From NCBI RefSeq assembly GCF_000737515.1, contig NZ_CP006587.1, positions 62,001-126,000 on the forward strand: DNA of 64,000 bases, given 5' to 3'. Both the position numbers and the translations under genes were made by a program. The first letter of the stretch is position 1; each line of letters opens with the position of its first letter. Of the stretch, positions 1 to 8,201 are shown piece by piece. A model generated the notes under the pieces. That model searched no databases. It was not told the DNA's origin and saw only the letters and a list, made by a program, of their open reading frames with translations. The DNA is from Hymenobacter sp. APR13 (GTDB taxonomy: Bacteria; Bacteroidota; Bacteroidia; Cytophagales; Hymenobacteraceae).

Positions 1-488
1 CCGAGGCCATTCGGGAAACGCTGGCCTACCTGCTGCGCGAGTTCCCGGCTCTCACCTTCACTTTCCGCCCCCACCCCGGAGACCCGCGCGACTTTTCGTT
101 TCTGCGGCAGCAAAACCCGCAGCTGCTGCTTTCTGATGCGCGGCAGCAGAATGTGTTTGAGTTTCTGCAGCAGCAGGATGCGCTGATTGCCGCCGACACC
201 AGCACCCACCTCGAAGCCACGCTGCTGAATCTGGCCAGCCTGTACTTCCGTTTCGGCACCCACGCCGTGGCCGACGACTACTACGGCTACGTGGCCCACG
301 GCCTGGTGCCCCGCGCCGCCACCCTGCCGGAGCTGGCGGCGCTGCTGCGCGGCTACCAGCAGCACAAACCGCTGGATTTATACCAACGGGCAACTTACTA
401 CAATGCCACCCTGGGCACCTCTGACGAGGGCCACAGCCGGCAGCATGCCGCCCGCCTCCTGCACACGTGGCTGGAAACTGTAGCATAA
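1..488 (+). CDS. C-terminal part of a probable surface-carbohydrate biosynthesis protein
   Basis: The gene enters from the left edge: the frame is open from base 3 with no start codon, so only about 161 C-terminal residues are visible. They contain a segment reading ADTSTHLEA near residue 60, which resembles the nucleotide-sugar or acceptor-binding region of GT-B-like capsule and surface-carbohydrate synthesis proteins, and an all-helical tail ending in LETVA. The next two genes on the same strand are a polysaccharide deacetylase and a flippase, so a role in cell-surface glycan assembly fits. The family assignment is inference from a short stretch plus context; the reading frame itself is solid. 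Confidence 0.55.
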   Translation, partial: EAIRETLAYLLREFPALTFTFRPHPGDPRDFSFLRQQNPQLLLSDARQQNVFEFLQQQDALIAADTSTHLEATLLNLASLYFRFGTHAVADDYYGYVAHGLVPRAATLPELAALLRGYQQHKPLDLYQRATYYNATLGTSDEGHSRQHAARLLHTWLETVA

Positions 489-563
489 GCTTTAGCTTGT
501 GCCGGCAAGCTTCTTTGGTTTCCAAAGCCCACTGCTTTACCGATTCAATTCTCTGCCGAAACC

Positions 564-1919
564 ATGCTGCCGCCGCTGCCTCCTGTTGTTGCTACCACGC
601 CCGAAAGCCGGCTGGCGTACGTGCTGCACCACTTCTGGCAGGCTTACGACGGCCAGCCACAGGTAACCATCGGCTATGCCGCCACGCAGCCGCAGGTGGA
701 AATTGCGGAGGCGGCCGGCTCCTTTTTCAGCGAAACTGGACCCTACCCTGCCCCGCCCAACTGGCGCGACTGGCACGGGCAGCAACTGCCGTTCTTCTTC
801 GACCCGCACCCCGAAGCGCCGCTATTGGAGCTGCTGCCGGCCGGCCGAGCGCGCATCAACGCCGATATCATATCGGCGGCGTTTTACCTGCTTAGCGGCT
901 GGCAGGAGTTCTTCTCTGATGAGCGGGACCGGCACGGGCGCTTTCCGTTTGCAGCCAGCGTGCAGCACCGCTATGGCTTCGTGGCCGTGCCCGTCGTCAA
1001 CTACTACTTTGAGGTGCTGAAAACGGCCGTGGAGCACGCCACGGGCCAGCCGCTGGCGGCGCGCCGCTGGGCGGGCGGCGCCCCCTTCGCCACCTTCGTC
1101 ACGCACGATATCGACAGCCTGCACGGCGCCTGGAAGGCGCCGGCGAAAGCCGCTCTTCGCAGTGGCCGGCTGCTGAACTTCGGCCGGCAACTATGGCGGC
1201 ATTTCACGCAGCCCGATGCCTGGGACAACTTGGAGCTGGTGCAGCGCACAGTGGCGGAGTTCGGGGCGAAGAGCACATTTTTCTTTCTGCCTGAGCACCG
1301 GAAAGCAGCCAACGGCACGCCGAATGCGGATTACGACCTCAAAATTGTTTGGCCACGCATCAAGCCACTAGTAGATAATGGGGCAGAAATCGGGCTACAT
1401 GCCAGCTTGTTAGCCATTAATCAGTTACGTCTTGATAATGAGGTCGAATTAATGAGTGGGTATTCCCCCATTTTGGGCTTACGCTTCCACTATTTGCGTT
1501 GGGAACCACGTTCAACTCCAAGCATCGTCAAAGCAACGGATTGTAACTATGAATCTACGCTAGGCTTTGCCGAGCACTATGGCTTCCGCAACTCCTACTG
1601 CCTGCCGTTCCAGCCATTCGACTTCCAAACCGGCAAGCGGTTCGACTTCCTGGAAATCCCGCTCAACGTCATGGATGCCACGCTGCACCACCCCAACTAC
1701 CTGCAGCTGGCCCCCGACGAAATCCTGCCGGCCCTGACGCCCATGTTCCGGGAAATCGAGCGATTCGGCGGCGTCTGCACGCTGCTCTGGCACAACGACC
1801 ACTTCGACCCGGCCAACACGGCCACCGGCCCACGCCAGTTCGCCGAGCTGATGCACTACCTTCGCAGCCGCAACACAGCCTTCGTCAACGGCACAGACAT
1901 ATGGCAGGCCGTGATGTAG
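564..1919 (+). CDS. polysaccharide deacetylase family protein (DUF7033 + NodB-like)
   Basis: A 451-aa protein. Residues 1-170 match the DUF7033-type N-terminal domain that precedes NodB-fold deacetylases in Bacteroidota. The NodB-like part begins with FVTHDID (residues 178-184, metal-binding Asp region), followed by STFFF (237-241), GAEIGLHAS (273-281, metal His) and LLWHNDHF near the C-terminus. It probably removes N- or O-acetyl groups from an envelope or exported polysaccharide. There is no clear signal peptide, so action inside the cell or on lipid-linked sugars is possible. It sits 75 bp after the previous gene and upstream of a flippase on the same strand. Bases 1341-1560 (residues 260-332) are much poorer in GC than the rest; see findings. 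Confidence 0.85.
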   Translation: MLPPLPPVVATTPESRLAYVLHHFWQAYDGQPQVTIGYAATQPQVEIAEAAGSFFSETGPYPAPPNWRDWHGQQLPFFFDPHPEAPLLELLPAGRARINADIISAAFYLLSGWQEFFSDERDRHGRFPFAASVQHRYGFVAVPVVNYYFEVLKTAVEHATGQPLAARRWAGGAPFATFVTHDIDSLHGAWKAPAKAALRSGRLLNFGRQLWRHFTQPDAWDNLELVQRTVAEFGAKSTFFFLPEHRKAANGTPNADYDLKIVWPRIKPLVDNGAEIGLHASLLAINQLRLDNEVELMSGYSPILGLRFHYLRWEPRSTPSIVKATDCNYESTLGFAEHYGFRNSYCLPFQPFDFQTGKRFDFLEIPLNVMDATLHHPNYLQLAPDEILPALTPMFREIERFGGVCTLLWHNDHFDPANTATGPRQFAELMHYLRSRNTAFVNGTDIWQAVM

Positions 1920-1921
1920 CT

Positions 1922-2013
1922 GTCATGCTGAGCTCGCCGAAGCATCTCTACCGAAGCTATTCAATTCGCTTTGCAACGAAGCGGTAGAGATGCTTCGGCA
2001 AGCTCAGAATGAC
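1922..2013. repeat. GTCATGCTGAGC-family hairpin element
   Basis: Left arm GTCATGCTGAGCTCGCCGAA and right arm TTCGGCAAGCTCAGAATGAC form an imperfect inverted repeat, continuing inward through AGCATCTCTACCG. The element lies between the deacetylase and flippase genes, so it would be transcribed if they form one operon. The same arms recur at 8072, 43950, 48268 and 49305. Confidence 0.9.
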
Positions 2014-2057
2014 GTTCTAGCCTCTCACCCCATCACTTCATTACCTCATCACGTCCA

Positions 2058-3536
2058 TTGGGTATCGTTCGGCGGCAGGGGCTGCGCAATACGGTTATTT
2101 CTTACGCGGGCCTGGCGCTGGGCTTCGTGAATACGGTGCTGGTGCTGCCCAAAGTGCTGGAGCCGCGCCAGATTGGCCTGACCAGCGTGCTGGTGGCGCT
2201 GGCCACCATGTTTGCGCAGGTGTCGGCGTTTGGGTTCGGCAACATGGGCGTCCGGTTTTTCCCGTATTTCCGGCAGCCCGAAACCGGACACCGGGGGTTT
2301 CTGCCGTTTCTGCTGGGCGTGCCGCTGCTGGGCTTCGGGCTGGTGGCGGCGGCGTACCTGGCGGGCAAGCCGCTGGTGCTGAGCTGGTACGCCAAGGATG
2401 CGGACCTGCTGCGCGACTACTACGTCTGGGGGCTGGTGCTGGCCTTGTTCACGCTGCTGCTCAACCTGCAGGATACTTACCTGAAGTCGCTCTACCACAC
2501 GGCTTTCTCGTCGTTTGCGCAGGAAATCATCCTGCGGCTGCTGATTACGGTCGGGGCGCTGCTGTTTGGCGGCGGCTACCTCAACTTCCACGGCTACGTG
2601 CTCTGGTACATCGGGGCCAGCAGCAGTATTGCGCTGCTGCTCACGCTCTACACGGCCTACATCGGCGAGCTGCACCTGCGGCCCGCGCGGGCGGCGCTGC
2701 GGGTGCGGCCGCTGGGCGAAATGCTCAGCTTTGGGGCCTTCGCGCTGCTCGGCAACGTGTCGGGCGTCATCATCACCACCATCGACTCGCTGATGGTTGG
2801 CTCCAAGGTCAGCTTTGATGGGGCCGGCATCTACAGCGTGGCGTTTTTCATCAGCACGGCGCTGGTGCTGCCGTTTCGGGCGCTGTACAAAATTGCCTTC
2901 CCGCTGCTGGCCGACTACTGGAAAGACAACGACCACGCCCGCATGGCCGACTTCTACCAGCGCACCACCCGCCTCAACACGCTGCTGGGCTGCTACCTAG
3001 CGCTGGGCATCGGCCTCAACCTCGACTTCATCTTCGCCCAGATGAAGCCGGCCTACGCCGCCGGTGCCACCTCGGTGCTTGTTCTGCTGGCTGGCCGGCT
3101 GTTCGATGGCATCACCGGCGTCAACGGCCTCATCGTCGTCACGTCGCCGCGCTACCGCTACGACTTGGTGTTCAATGCCTCGCTGGCCGGCGCCACGGTG
3201 CTCATGAATCTGCTACTGATTCCACGCCTCGGCCTGACGGGCGCCGCCGTGGCAGCTTCCGTAGCCATGGTGCTCATCAACATTGCGCGCACCTGGTTTG
3301 TGTGGCACAGCTTCGGGCTGCAGCCGTTTGATAGGCGCGTCCCGCTGATTCTGCTGCTGGCGGCCGTGGCGGGCGTAGCGGCGTGGCTGGTGCCGTTCGT
3401 GCACTCCCTGTTCGCCACAATGCTGCTACGCTCCACGCTGCTGACGGCCGTGTACGGCGGCCTGCTGCTGCTCACCAACGCCGAGCCCCAAGTGCGCGAA
3501 ACGCTGCAGAAGCTACTGAAAAGAGGGGCAGCTTAA
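2058..3536 (+). CDS. oligosaccharide flippase / polysaccharide biosynthesis (Wzx-like) protein
   Basis: A 492-aa integral membrane protein with about 12-14 predicted helices and the early arrangement VRRQGLRNTVISYAGL typical of Wzx/MATE-type lipopolysaccharide flippases in Bacteroidota. It likely moves lipid-linked oligosaccharide units across the inner membrane. The chosen start is TTG at 2058, because the family N-terminus (GIVRRQG) begins immediately there and no upstream ATG is in frame. It is the third same-strand glycan gene from the left edge; the next gene is on the opposite strand, so this is the end of the cluster. Confidence 0.85.
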   Translation: MGIVRRQGLRNTVISYAGLALGFVNTVLVLPKVLEPRQIGLTSVLVALATMFAQVSAFGFGNMGVRFFPYFRQPETGHRGFLPFLLGVPLLGFGLVAAAYLAGKPLVLSWYAKDADLLRDYYVWGLVLALFTLLLNLQDTYLKSLYHTAFSSFAQEIILRLLITVGALLFGGGYLNFHGYVLWYIGASSSIALLLTLYTAYIGELHLRPARAALRVRPLGEMLSFGAFALLGNVSGVIITTIDSLMVGSKVSFDGAGIYSVAFFISTALVLPFRALYKIAFPLLADYWKDNDHARMADFYQRTTRLNTLLGCYLALGIGLNLDFIFAQMKPAYAAGATSVLVLLAGRLFDGITGVNGLIVVTSPRYRYDLVFNASLAGATVLMNLLLIPRLGLTGAAVAASVAMVLINIARTWFVWHSFGLQPFDRRVPLILLLAAVAGVAAWLVPFVHSLFATMLLRSTLLTAVYGGLLLLTNAEPQVRETLQKLLKRGAA

Positions 3537-3608
3537 GTAAGCTGAGTTGCGGCTCACTACCTGAAAACGCCTCCTGCCGGCGCAGGCCGCCGCAGAATTT
3601 CCCCCAAA

Positions 3609-4481
3609 TTACCTGCTGGCTGCCTCTACTATTGGTTGCACTTCCTCCGAAACGGGTTCGGCTGGTGGCTTAGTGGTTTGGTGCACGCGCCACAGTAGCC
3701 CGGCCAGCACGAGGGCGCTTAGTGCCACCACTGCCGCATATATCCAGGGCGCCCCAAACATAGCCGTAACCTCTTTGTCCTTGGCTGCCTCGGTGGCGGC
3801 CAGCATAGCTGTGAAGAAGAACATATTGTGAAGGAAATGCACGCCCATGCACAACCATAGCGAGCGTGTGCGATAGTAGAGCCAGCCCAGCAGCAACCCC
3901 AGCACAAACGCCAACAAACTCTGCGGCGGATTGAAGTGCATCACCCCAAAAACCAAAGCCGACTGGCCAATGGCTATCCACGGCCGGCCGGGAAAATTGC
4001 GCAGCAGCCCCTGCAGCATCACGCCCCGTAGCAGCAGCTCCTCCAGCACCGGAGCCGCCACGCACAAAATCAAAAACGCTACTACGGGCAATTGCTCTAG
4101 CTTCTGATAGGGTTCACCCTCGAAGCCCGGCAGGTGCAACAGGTCTATCAGCGAAAGCACCATATCGGCCGCCAGCACCAGCACGGGCAGCGCGATAATC
4201 AACCAGCCGGGTACATGCCCATGCAGGTTGATACTGGGCCAACGGCCGGAGTAGCGCCGCCGGAGAAACCACAGCAGCGTACCGTTGCCAGCTACCGCAA
4301 ACAGCAATAGCGCTACGGCCGTGGGCAGGGAAAGTAGCTTCTCCCCTAACAGCAGAACCGGCACTCCCACCACCAATGAAAACAACATATACCACCCCAG
4401 AAAACCCCAGCTTTCTTTGATGGTAGGATAGACTGTCTTGGCTTGAACGGCCGGAACGGGAAGCGCAACTATAGTTTCCAC
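3609..4481 (-). CDS. CPBP family intramembrane glutamic endopeptidase
   Basis: A 290-aa multi-spanning protein with the three CPBP/Abi motifs: EELLLR (residues 147-152), FGVMH (179-182 region) and HFLHN (215-219). These form the glutamate/histidine active site of the Rce1-like intramembrane proteases. About eight hydrophobic helices are visible. The start is GTG at 4481. The gene converges with the flippase gene across a 72-bp gap and is followed upstream by a HAD gene on the same strand 97 bp away. The substrate cannot be told from the sequence. Confidence 0.85.
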   Translation of the reverse strand: METIVALPVPAVQAKTVYPTIKESWGFLGWYMLFSLVVGVPVLLLGEKLLSLPTAVALLLFAVAGNGTLLWFLRRRYSGRWPSINLHGHVPGWLIIALPVLVLAADMVLSLIDLLHLPGFEGEPYQKLEQLPVVAFLILCVAAPVLEELLLRGVMLQGLLRNFPGRPWIAIGQSALVFGVMHFNPPQSLLAFVLGLLLGWLYYRTRSLWLCMGVHFLHNMFFFTAMLAATEAAKDKEVTAMFGAPWIYAAVVALSALVLAGLLWRVHQTTKPPAEPVSEEVQPIVEAASR

Positions 4482-4578
4482 AGAAGATAGGATAAGCTGG
4501 ATACGGGCTCAAAGCTACGTGTCAGCAGGCCTAATCCCAACCGCAGAAACCCCTAATTCCACTGCTCAACGGCACCTC

Positions 4579-5337
4579 CTACGCGCCCAACTGCCGGGCA
4601 ATATCCGCTATAGTAGGGCCGGTGTAGGCGGGGGCGGCAGCCAGCGGGTACAGCGCCTGGCCGGGGCGCGCCACGAAGGCCGCCTGCAGGCCGGCACGCA
4701 CGGCCCCGGCCGTATCCCAGCCGTGAGCCGCAATCAGCAGCGTGTCGGCGGGGGCTACCTGAAGCTTCTGGCAGGCCATGCGGTAGGTGTCGGGGTGGGG
4801 CTTGTAGCGCTGCACAACGTCCACGCTCAGTAGCTGCTCGAAGAAGCTGCTGAGGCCCGCGTAGGCTATCTGCTTTTTCACGGCCGGACCCGACGAGTTG
4901 GTGAGCGTGGCCATCCGGAACCCGGCTTTTTGCAGGCGCGTGAGGGCTGGCACCACGTCGGGGTGCGGCGGCAGCTCGGTGATGAGGGCCAGCAGCTCCT
5001 TCTTGCGCGCTTCCGGGCGAGCCGACTGACCGAGGGACTGCGCCAGCATATCGAGGGCGGCGGCCCCAATCTGCCCGAAATCGTGGTAGGCAGCGGTGGC
5101 AGTATCCACCAGCGAGTATTGCAGCAGCAGCGAAAACCACTGTTTGAAAGCGAATTCGGACTTGAACTCTTGGTTGATGGCCGTCTGCAGCTTGCTCAGG
5201 TCCAGCAGGGTTTCGTTGACGTCAAACAGCAGCAGTTTGGGACGGGCGGCGAGGGGCAGGGCCATAAGCGAAGAAGGCAGCGCGGCCGCCGTAGCAGCCA
5301 GCGCGAGAGAAGAAAGAAACGTGCGACGAGTACTCAT
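4579..5337 (-). CDS. haloacid dehalogenase type II, Tat-exported
   Basis: A 252-aa HAD-superfamily hydrolase. The nucleophile motif LLLFDVNETLL carries Asp39; LTNSS and KPHPDTYRMA are HAD motifs II and III, and AAHGWDTAGA is the acidic motif IV. Together they match the L-2-haloacid dehalogenase group. The start is placed at ATG 5337 because it opens a twin-arginine leader (STRRTFLSSLALAATAAAL), implying export as a folded protein; a longer open frame to 5436 lacks this feature. The Tat leader on a dehalogenase-type HAD is somewhat unusual. The natural substrate may be another small phosphoester or halo-acid. Confidence 0.85.
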   Translation of the reverse strand: MSTRRTFLSSLALAATAAALPSSLMALPLAARPKLLLFDVNETLLDLSKLQTAINQEFKSEFAFKQWFSLLLQYSLVDTATAAYHDFGQIGAAALDMLAQSLGQSARPEARKKELLALITELPPHPDVVPALTRLQKAGFRMATLTNSSGPAVKKQIAYAGLSSFFEQLLSVDVVQRYKPHPDTYRMACQKLQVAPADTLLIAAHGWDTAGAVRAGLQAAFVARPGQALYPLAAAPAYTGPTIADIARQLGA

Positions 5338-5452
5338 AGCCCCGTTATACGCAGAAACCCGGCGCCGACCGGGTTTTTCTCCACATGCCACCCCGTAACG
5401 CAAACAGCCGGAACATCCCGGCCCCGGCTGCTTCATAGGCCATAACGGCCCA

Positions 5453-5478
5453 ATTTTTAATTCTTAATTTTTAATTCA
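5453..5478. repeat. AT-rich repeat fragment at permease 3' end
   Basis: The sequence AATTTTTAATTCTTAATTTTTAATTCAT is of the same AT-rich type as the spacers at 42162 and 56023. The permease stop codon and its last residues (ELKIKN) are encoded by it. Confidence 0.6.
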
Positions 5479-6908
5479 TTTCCCAGCTTGCTATGCTTGC
5501 GGCCGTAGCCGAAGTAGATGGCCAGGCCGATAGCCAGCCACACGGCCAGCCGCAGCCACGTTTCCCAGGGCAGCGCCAGCATCATCACCACGCAGGTCAG
5601 GATGCCGAGGATGGGCACCAGCGGCACCCAGGGCGTGCGGAATCCGCGCGGGGCGTCGGGCTCGCGCTTGCGCATAATCAGGATGCCCACGCACACCATC
5701 ACAAAGGCCAGCAGCGTGCCGATGCTCGTCATCTCGCCCACCACTGAAATCGGCACGAAGCCCGCAAACAGCGCAATGAACAGCCCCAGCAGCAGATTCG
5801 ACTGCAGCGGCGTGCGGAACCGCTCGTGAATCCGGGCGAAAACCGGGGGCAGCAGGCCATCTTTGGCCATGCTGAAAAACACCCGGCTCTGGCCCAGCAA
5901 GTCCACCAGAATCACGGACGTATAACCAACGATGATGGCCAGAATTACGGCCGACGACAGCCAGGCGTAGGGCGTTTTCTCGATGGCAATGGCCACCGGC
6001 GCAGCGCTGTTCTTGAACTCGGTGTAGTTGGCCAGTCCGGTCATCACGTGCCCGAACAGCACGAACAGCACAGTGCAGATAAGCAATGAGCCGATGATGC
6101 CGATGGGCATGTTGCGCTGCGGGTTCTTGGTTTCCTGGGCCATGGTAGCCACGATATCGAAGCCGATGAACACGAAGAACACCACGCCCGCCCCGCGCAG
6201 AATACCGCTCCAGCCAAACTCGCCAAACACGCCGGTATTGGCCGGAATGTAGGGTTGGTAGTTGGTGGGGTCGATGTACTGCCAGCCCAGCGCAATAAAC
6301 ACCAGCACCACCGACACCTTCAGCGTCACGACCAGCGCATTAAACCACGCCGAGCCCGACGTGCCGCGAATGATAATCAGGGTGATGGCCAGCACAATCA
6401 GCATGGCCGGAATATTGACGAAGCCGTGCACGATACTGCCGTCGGCCAGCGTGGCCGTTTCGAACGGCGACATCACCAGCTGCGGCGGCACGATGATGCC
6501 GTACTTGCTCAGGAACTTAAGCAGATATTGCGACCAGCTGATGGCCACCGTGGCCGCGCCCACCGAGTATTCCAGCACCAAATCCCAGCCGATAATCCAG
6601 GCGAACAGCTCGCCCATGGTGGCGTAGGCGTAGGTGTAGGCCGAGCCGGCCACGGGCACCATGGAGGCAAACTCGGCGTAACACAGCGCCGAGAAGGCGC
6701 AGCCCACGGCCGCCACCACAAACGAGAGCGTCACGGCCGGGCCGGCGTTGTTGGCGGCGGCAATGCCGGTTAGCGAGAACAGGCCCGCCCCGATAATTAC
6801 GCCGATGCCGATGGTAATGAGGTTGAAGCCGTTCAGGCTTCGTTTGAGCGTTCCGGCGCCGGTTTCGGCCGCCTCCTGCCGCAGCAGTTCCAGTGATTTT
6901 CTAAGCAT
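5457..6908 (-). CDS. amino acid permease (APC superfamily)
   Basis: A 483-aa membrane transporter with about 12-13 helices. The first helix carries GIGVIIGAGLFSLTG, the substrate-binding glycine-rich signature of the APC/CAT family, and CYAEFASMVPVAGSAYTY follows in helix 3. It resembles the cationic amino acid transporter-type permeases (YfnA/CAT group). It probably imports amino acids by proton symport. Upstream on the same strand, 126 bp away, lies the flavin monooxygenase gene of the SAM-riboswitch unit; cotranscription is possible but unproven. The C-terminus is encoded by AT-rich repeat DNA. Confidence 0.88.
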   Translation of the reverse strand: MLRKSLELLRQEAAETGAGTLKRSLNGFNLITIGIGVIIGAGLFSLTGIAAANNAGPAVTLSFVVAAVGCAFSALCYAEFASMVPVAGSAYTYAYATMGELFAWIIGWDLVLEYSVGAATVAISWSQYLLKFLSKYGIIVPPQLVMSPFETATLADGSIVHGFVNIPAMLIVLAITLIIIRGTSGSAWFNALVVTLKVSVVLVFIALGWQYIDPTNYQPYIPANTGVFGEFGWSGILRGAGVVFFVFIGFDIVATMAQETKNPQRNMPIGIIGSLLICTVLFVLFGHVMTGLANYTEFKNSAAPVAIAIEKTPYAWLSSAVILAIIVGYTSVILVDLLGQSRVFFSMAKDGLLPPVFARIHERFRTPLQSNLLLGLFIALFAGFVPISVVGEMTSIGTLLAFVMVCVGILIMRKREPDAPRGFRTPWVPLVPILGILTCVVMMLALPWETWLRLAVWLAIGLAIYFGYGRKHSKLGNELKIKN

Positions 6909-7034
6909 GAAAAAGGGTGAAGACGCGCGCAGCCGTTGTGTAGCGGCGCCTTGCTGGTAGTGGGGTGATAGGCAACTGGCTGGGACTGAGCTGCCCGCCA
7001 GTACGTGAGAAACTGAAGTTTGAGGGCGAACGAG

Positions 7035-8054
7035 CTACGCCACTACCTGGATAACGGATTCAGAGAAACGCTCCATTTCTTCCAGCTGCGGACTGGCCTG
7101 CAACAAAAAGAAATCCACGCCTACGGCCTCGAAAGCGCCAATCCGGTCCTGCAGCTGGGCAGGCGTGCCGGTCAGGCCGGTGCGCAGGCCGCGGTTGGAA
7201 ACCGAGTAGTCGTGCAGCGACACCTGCTGCTCCAGCTGGGTGCCGGCCAGCCACTGCTGGTAGTTGCCGTAGCCCGAGGCCGAGGCTTTTACGTTGGTGA
7301 TGCGGTCCAGTTCCTTCTTCACGTCCTGCTCCGAGTCGCGCACGATGGTGTAGCCGGCCACGCCGAATTTCATCGGCGGCAGGCCTTTCTGCTCGCGGCG
7401 GCGGCGCATATCCGCAATGCGGGCCCCAATCAGCTCCGGCGAGTCGCCGTGCATCACGTAACCGTCGCACTGGGTGGAAATGAGGTCCTTGGCCGCTTCC
7501 GATTCGCCGCCGGCGTACAGGAATGGGGCTTTGGCGGGCTTGGGCTGCAGCACGTTGTCGGCTACCTGGTAGTACTTGCCGTCGTAGCTGAAATGGTCCT
7601 GCTTCCACACGTTGGTCACCACGTCCAGCCACTCGCGGGTGCGGGCGTACCGGTCGTCGTGCTGCTCGAAGTGCAGGCCATACTTGGTGGCCTCATCCTT
7701 CCACCAGCTCGATACCACGTTCAGCGACAACCGCCCGGGCGCAATCAAATCGATGTTGGCGGCCTGCTTGGCCAGCAGCGCGGGGTTGTGGAAGGTGGGC
7801 CGCACGGCCACCATAATTTCCAGCTGCTCGGTGACAGCGGCCAGCGCGGCGGCCGTGCTCCAGGCCTCCAGCGAAGGCGCCTCGGTGCCTTTGATGTCGT
7901 TCAGGTACAGCTCCGCAATCAGCGTGAGGTCGTAGCCCAACGCCTCGCTGCGCTGCGCCAGCTGCTTCACATAGCTCCAGTCGGTGGGCATCTGCTCGTC
8001 CTCGACGTTGCGCAGCCAGCCCCCGAAAACGGGCATCCAATAGCCAAATTTCAT
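7035..8054 (-). CDS. LLM-class flavin-dependent monooxygenase (SsuD/SfnG-like)
   Basis: A 339-aa protein of the bacterial-luciferase-like family. The stretches NPALLAKQAANID, LNVVSSWW, QHDDRYARTREW and the block DGKYYQVADNVLQPKP align in order with alkanesulfonate (SsuD) and dimethylsulfone (SfnG) monooxygenases, which use FMNH2 and oxygen to release sulfite or sulfinate. The start is ATG 8054 (KFGYWMPVFGG); a hairpin repeat ends 18 bp upstream. Its partner gene upstream is an ATP-grasp protein, and the unit is preceded by a SAM riboswitch, which supports a role in sulfur scavenging. No flavin reductase gene is adjacent. The exact substrate is not deducible. Confidence 0.85.
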   Translation of the reverse strand: MKFGYWMPVFGGWLRNVEDEQMPTDWSYVKQLAQRSEALGYDLTLIAELYLNDIKGTEAPSLEAWSTAAALAAVTEQLEIMVAVRPTFHNPALLAKQAANIDLIAPGRLSLNVVSSWWKDEATKYGLHFEQHDDRYARTREWLDVVTNVWKQDHFSYDGKYYQVADNVLQPKPAKAPFLYAGGESEAAKDLISTQCDGYVMHGDSPELIGARIADMRRRREQKGLPPMKFGVAGYTIVRDSEQDVKKELDRITNVKASASGYGNYQQWLAGTQLEQQVSLHDYSVSNRGLRTGLTGTPAQLQDRIGAFEAVGVDFFLLQASPQLEEMERFSESVIQVVA

Positions 8055-8071
8055 GGTTCGTTGAGTTGAGT

Positions 8072-8174
8072 AGAACGTCATGCTGAGCTTGCCGAAGCAT
8101 CTCGCGTGCTGACGTTGTGATAGTAATCCGGCGTCAGCACGCGAGATGCTTCGGCAAGCTCAGCATGACGTTCT
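8072..8174. repeat. GTCATGCTGAGC-family hairpin, 43-bp perfect stem
   Basis: Arms 8072-8114 and 8132-8174 are perfect reverse complements over 43 bp with a 17-nt loop; each carries GTCATGCTGAGCTTGCCGAA. It lies between the ATP-grasp and monooxygenase genes. Its arms are nearly identical to the copy at 48268, while the loops differ. Confidence 0.95.
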
Positions 8175-8201
8175 GATTGTTTGCTTGAATGAATCGTCGG
8201 C

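Noticed and set aside
8072..8174. CRISPR array or prophage attachment site
   Set aside because: The repeats are isolated inverted pairs, not regularly spaced direct repeats, and no cas, integrase or phage genes are present.
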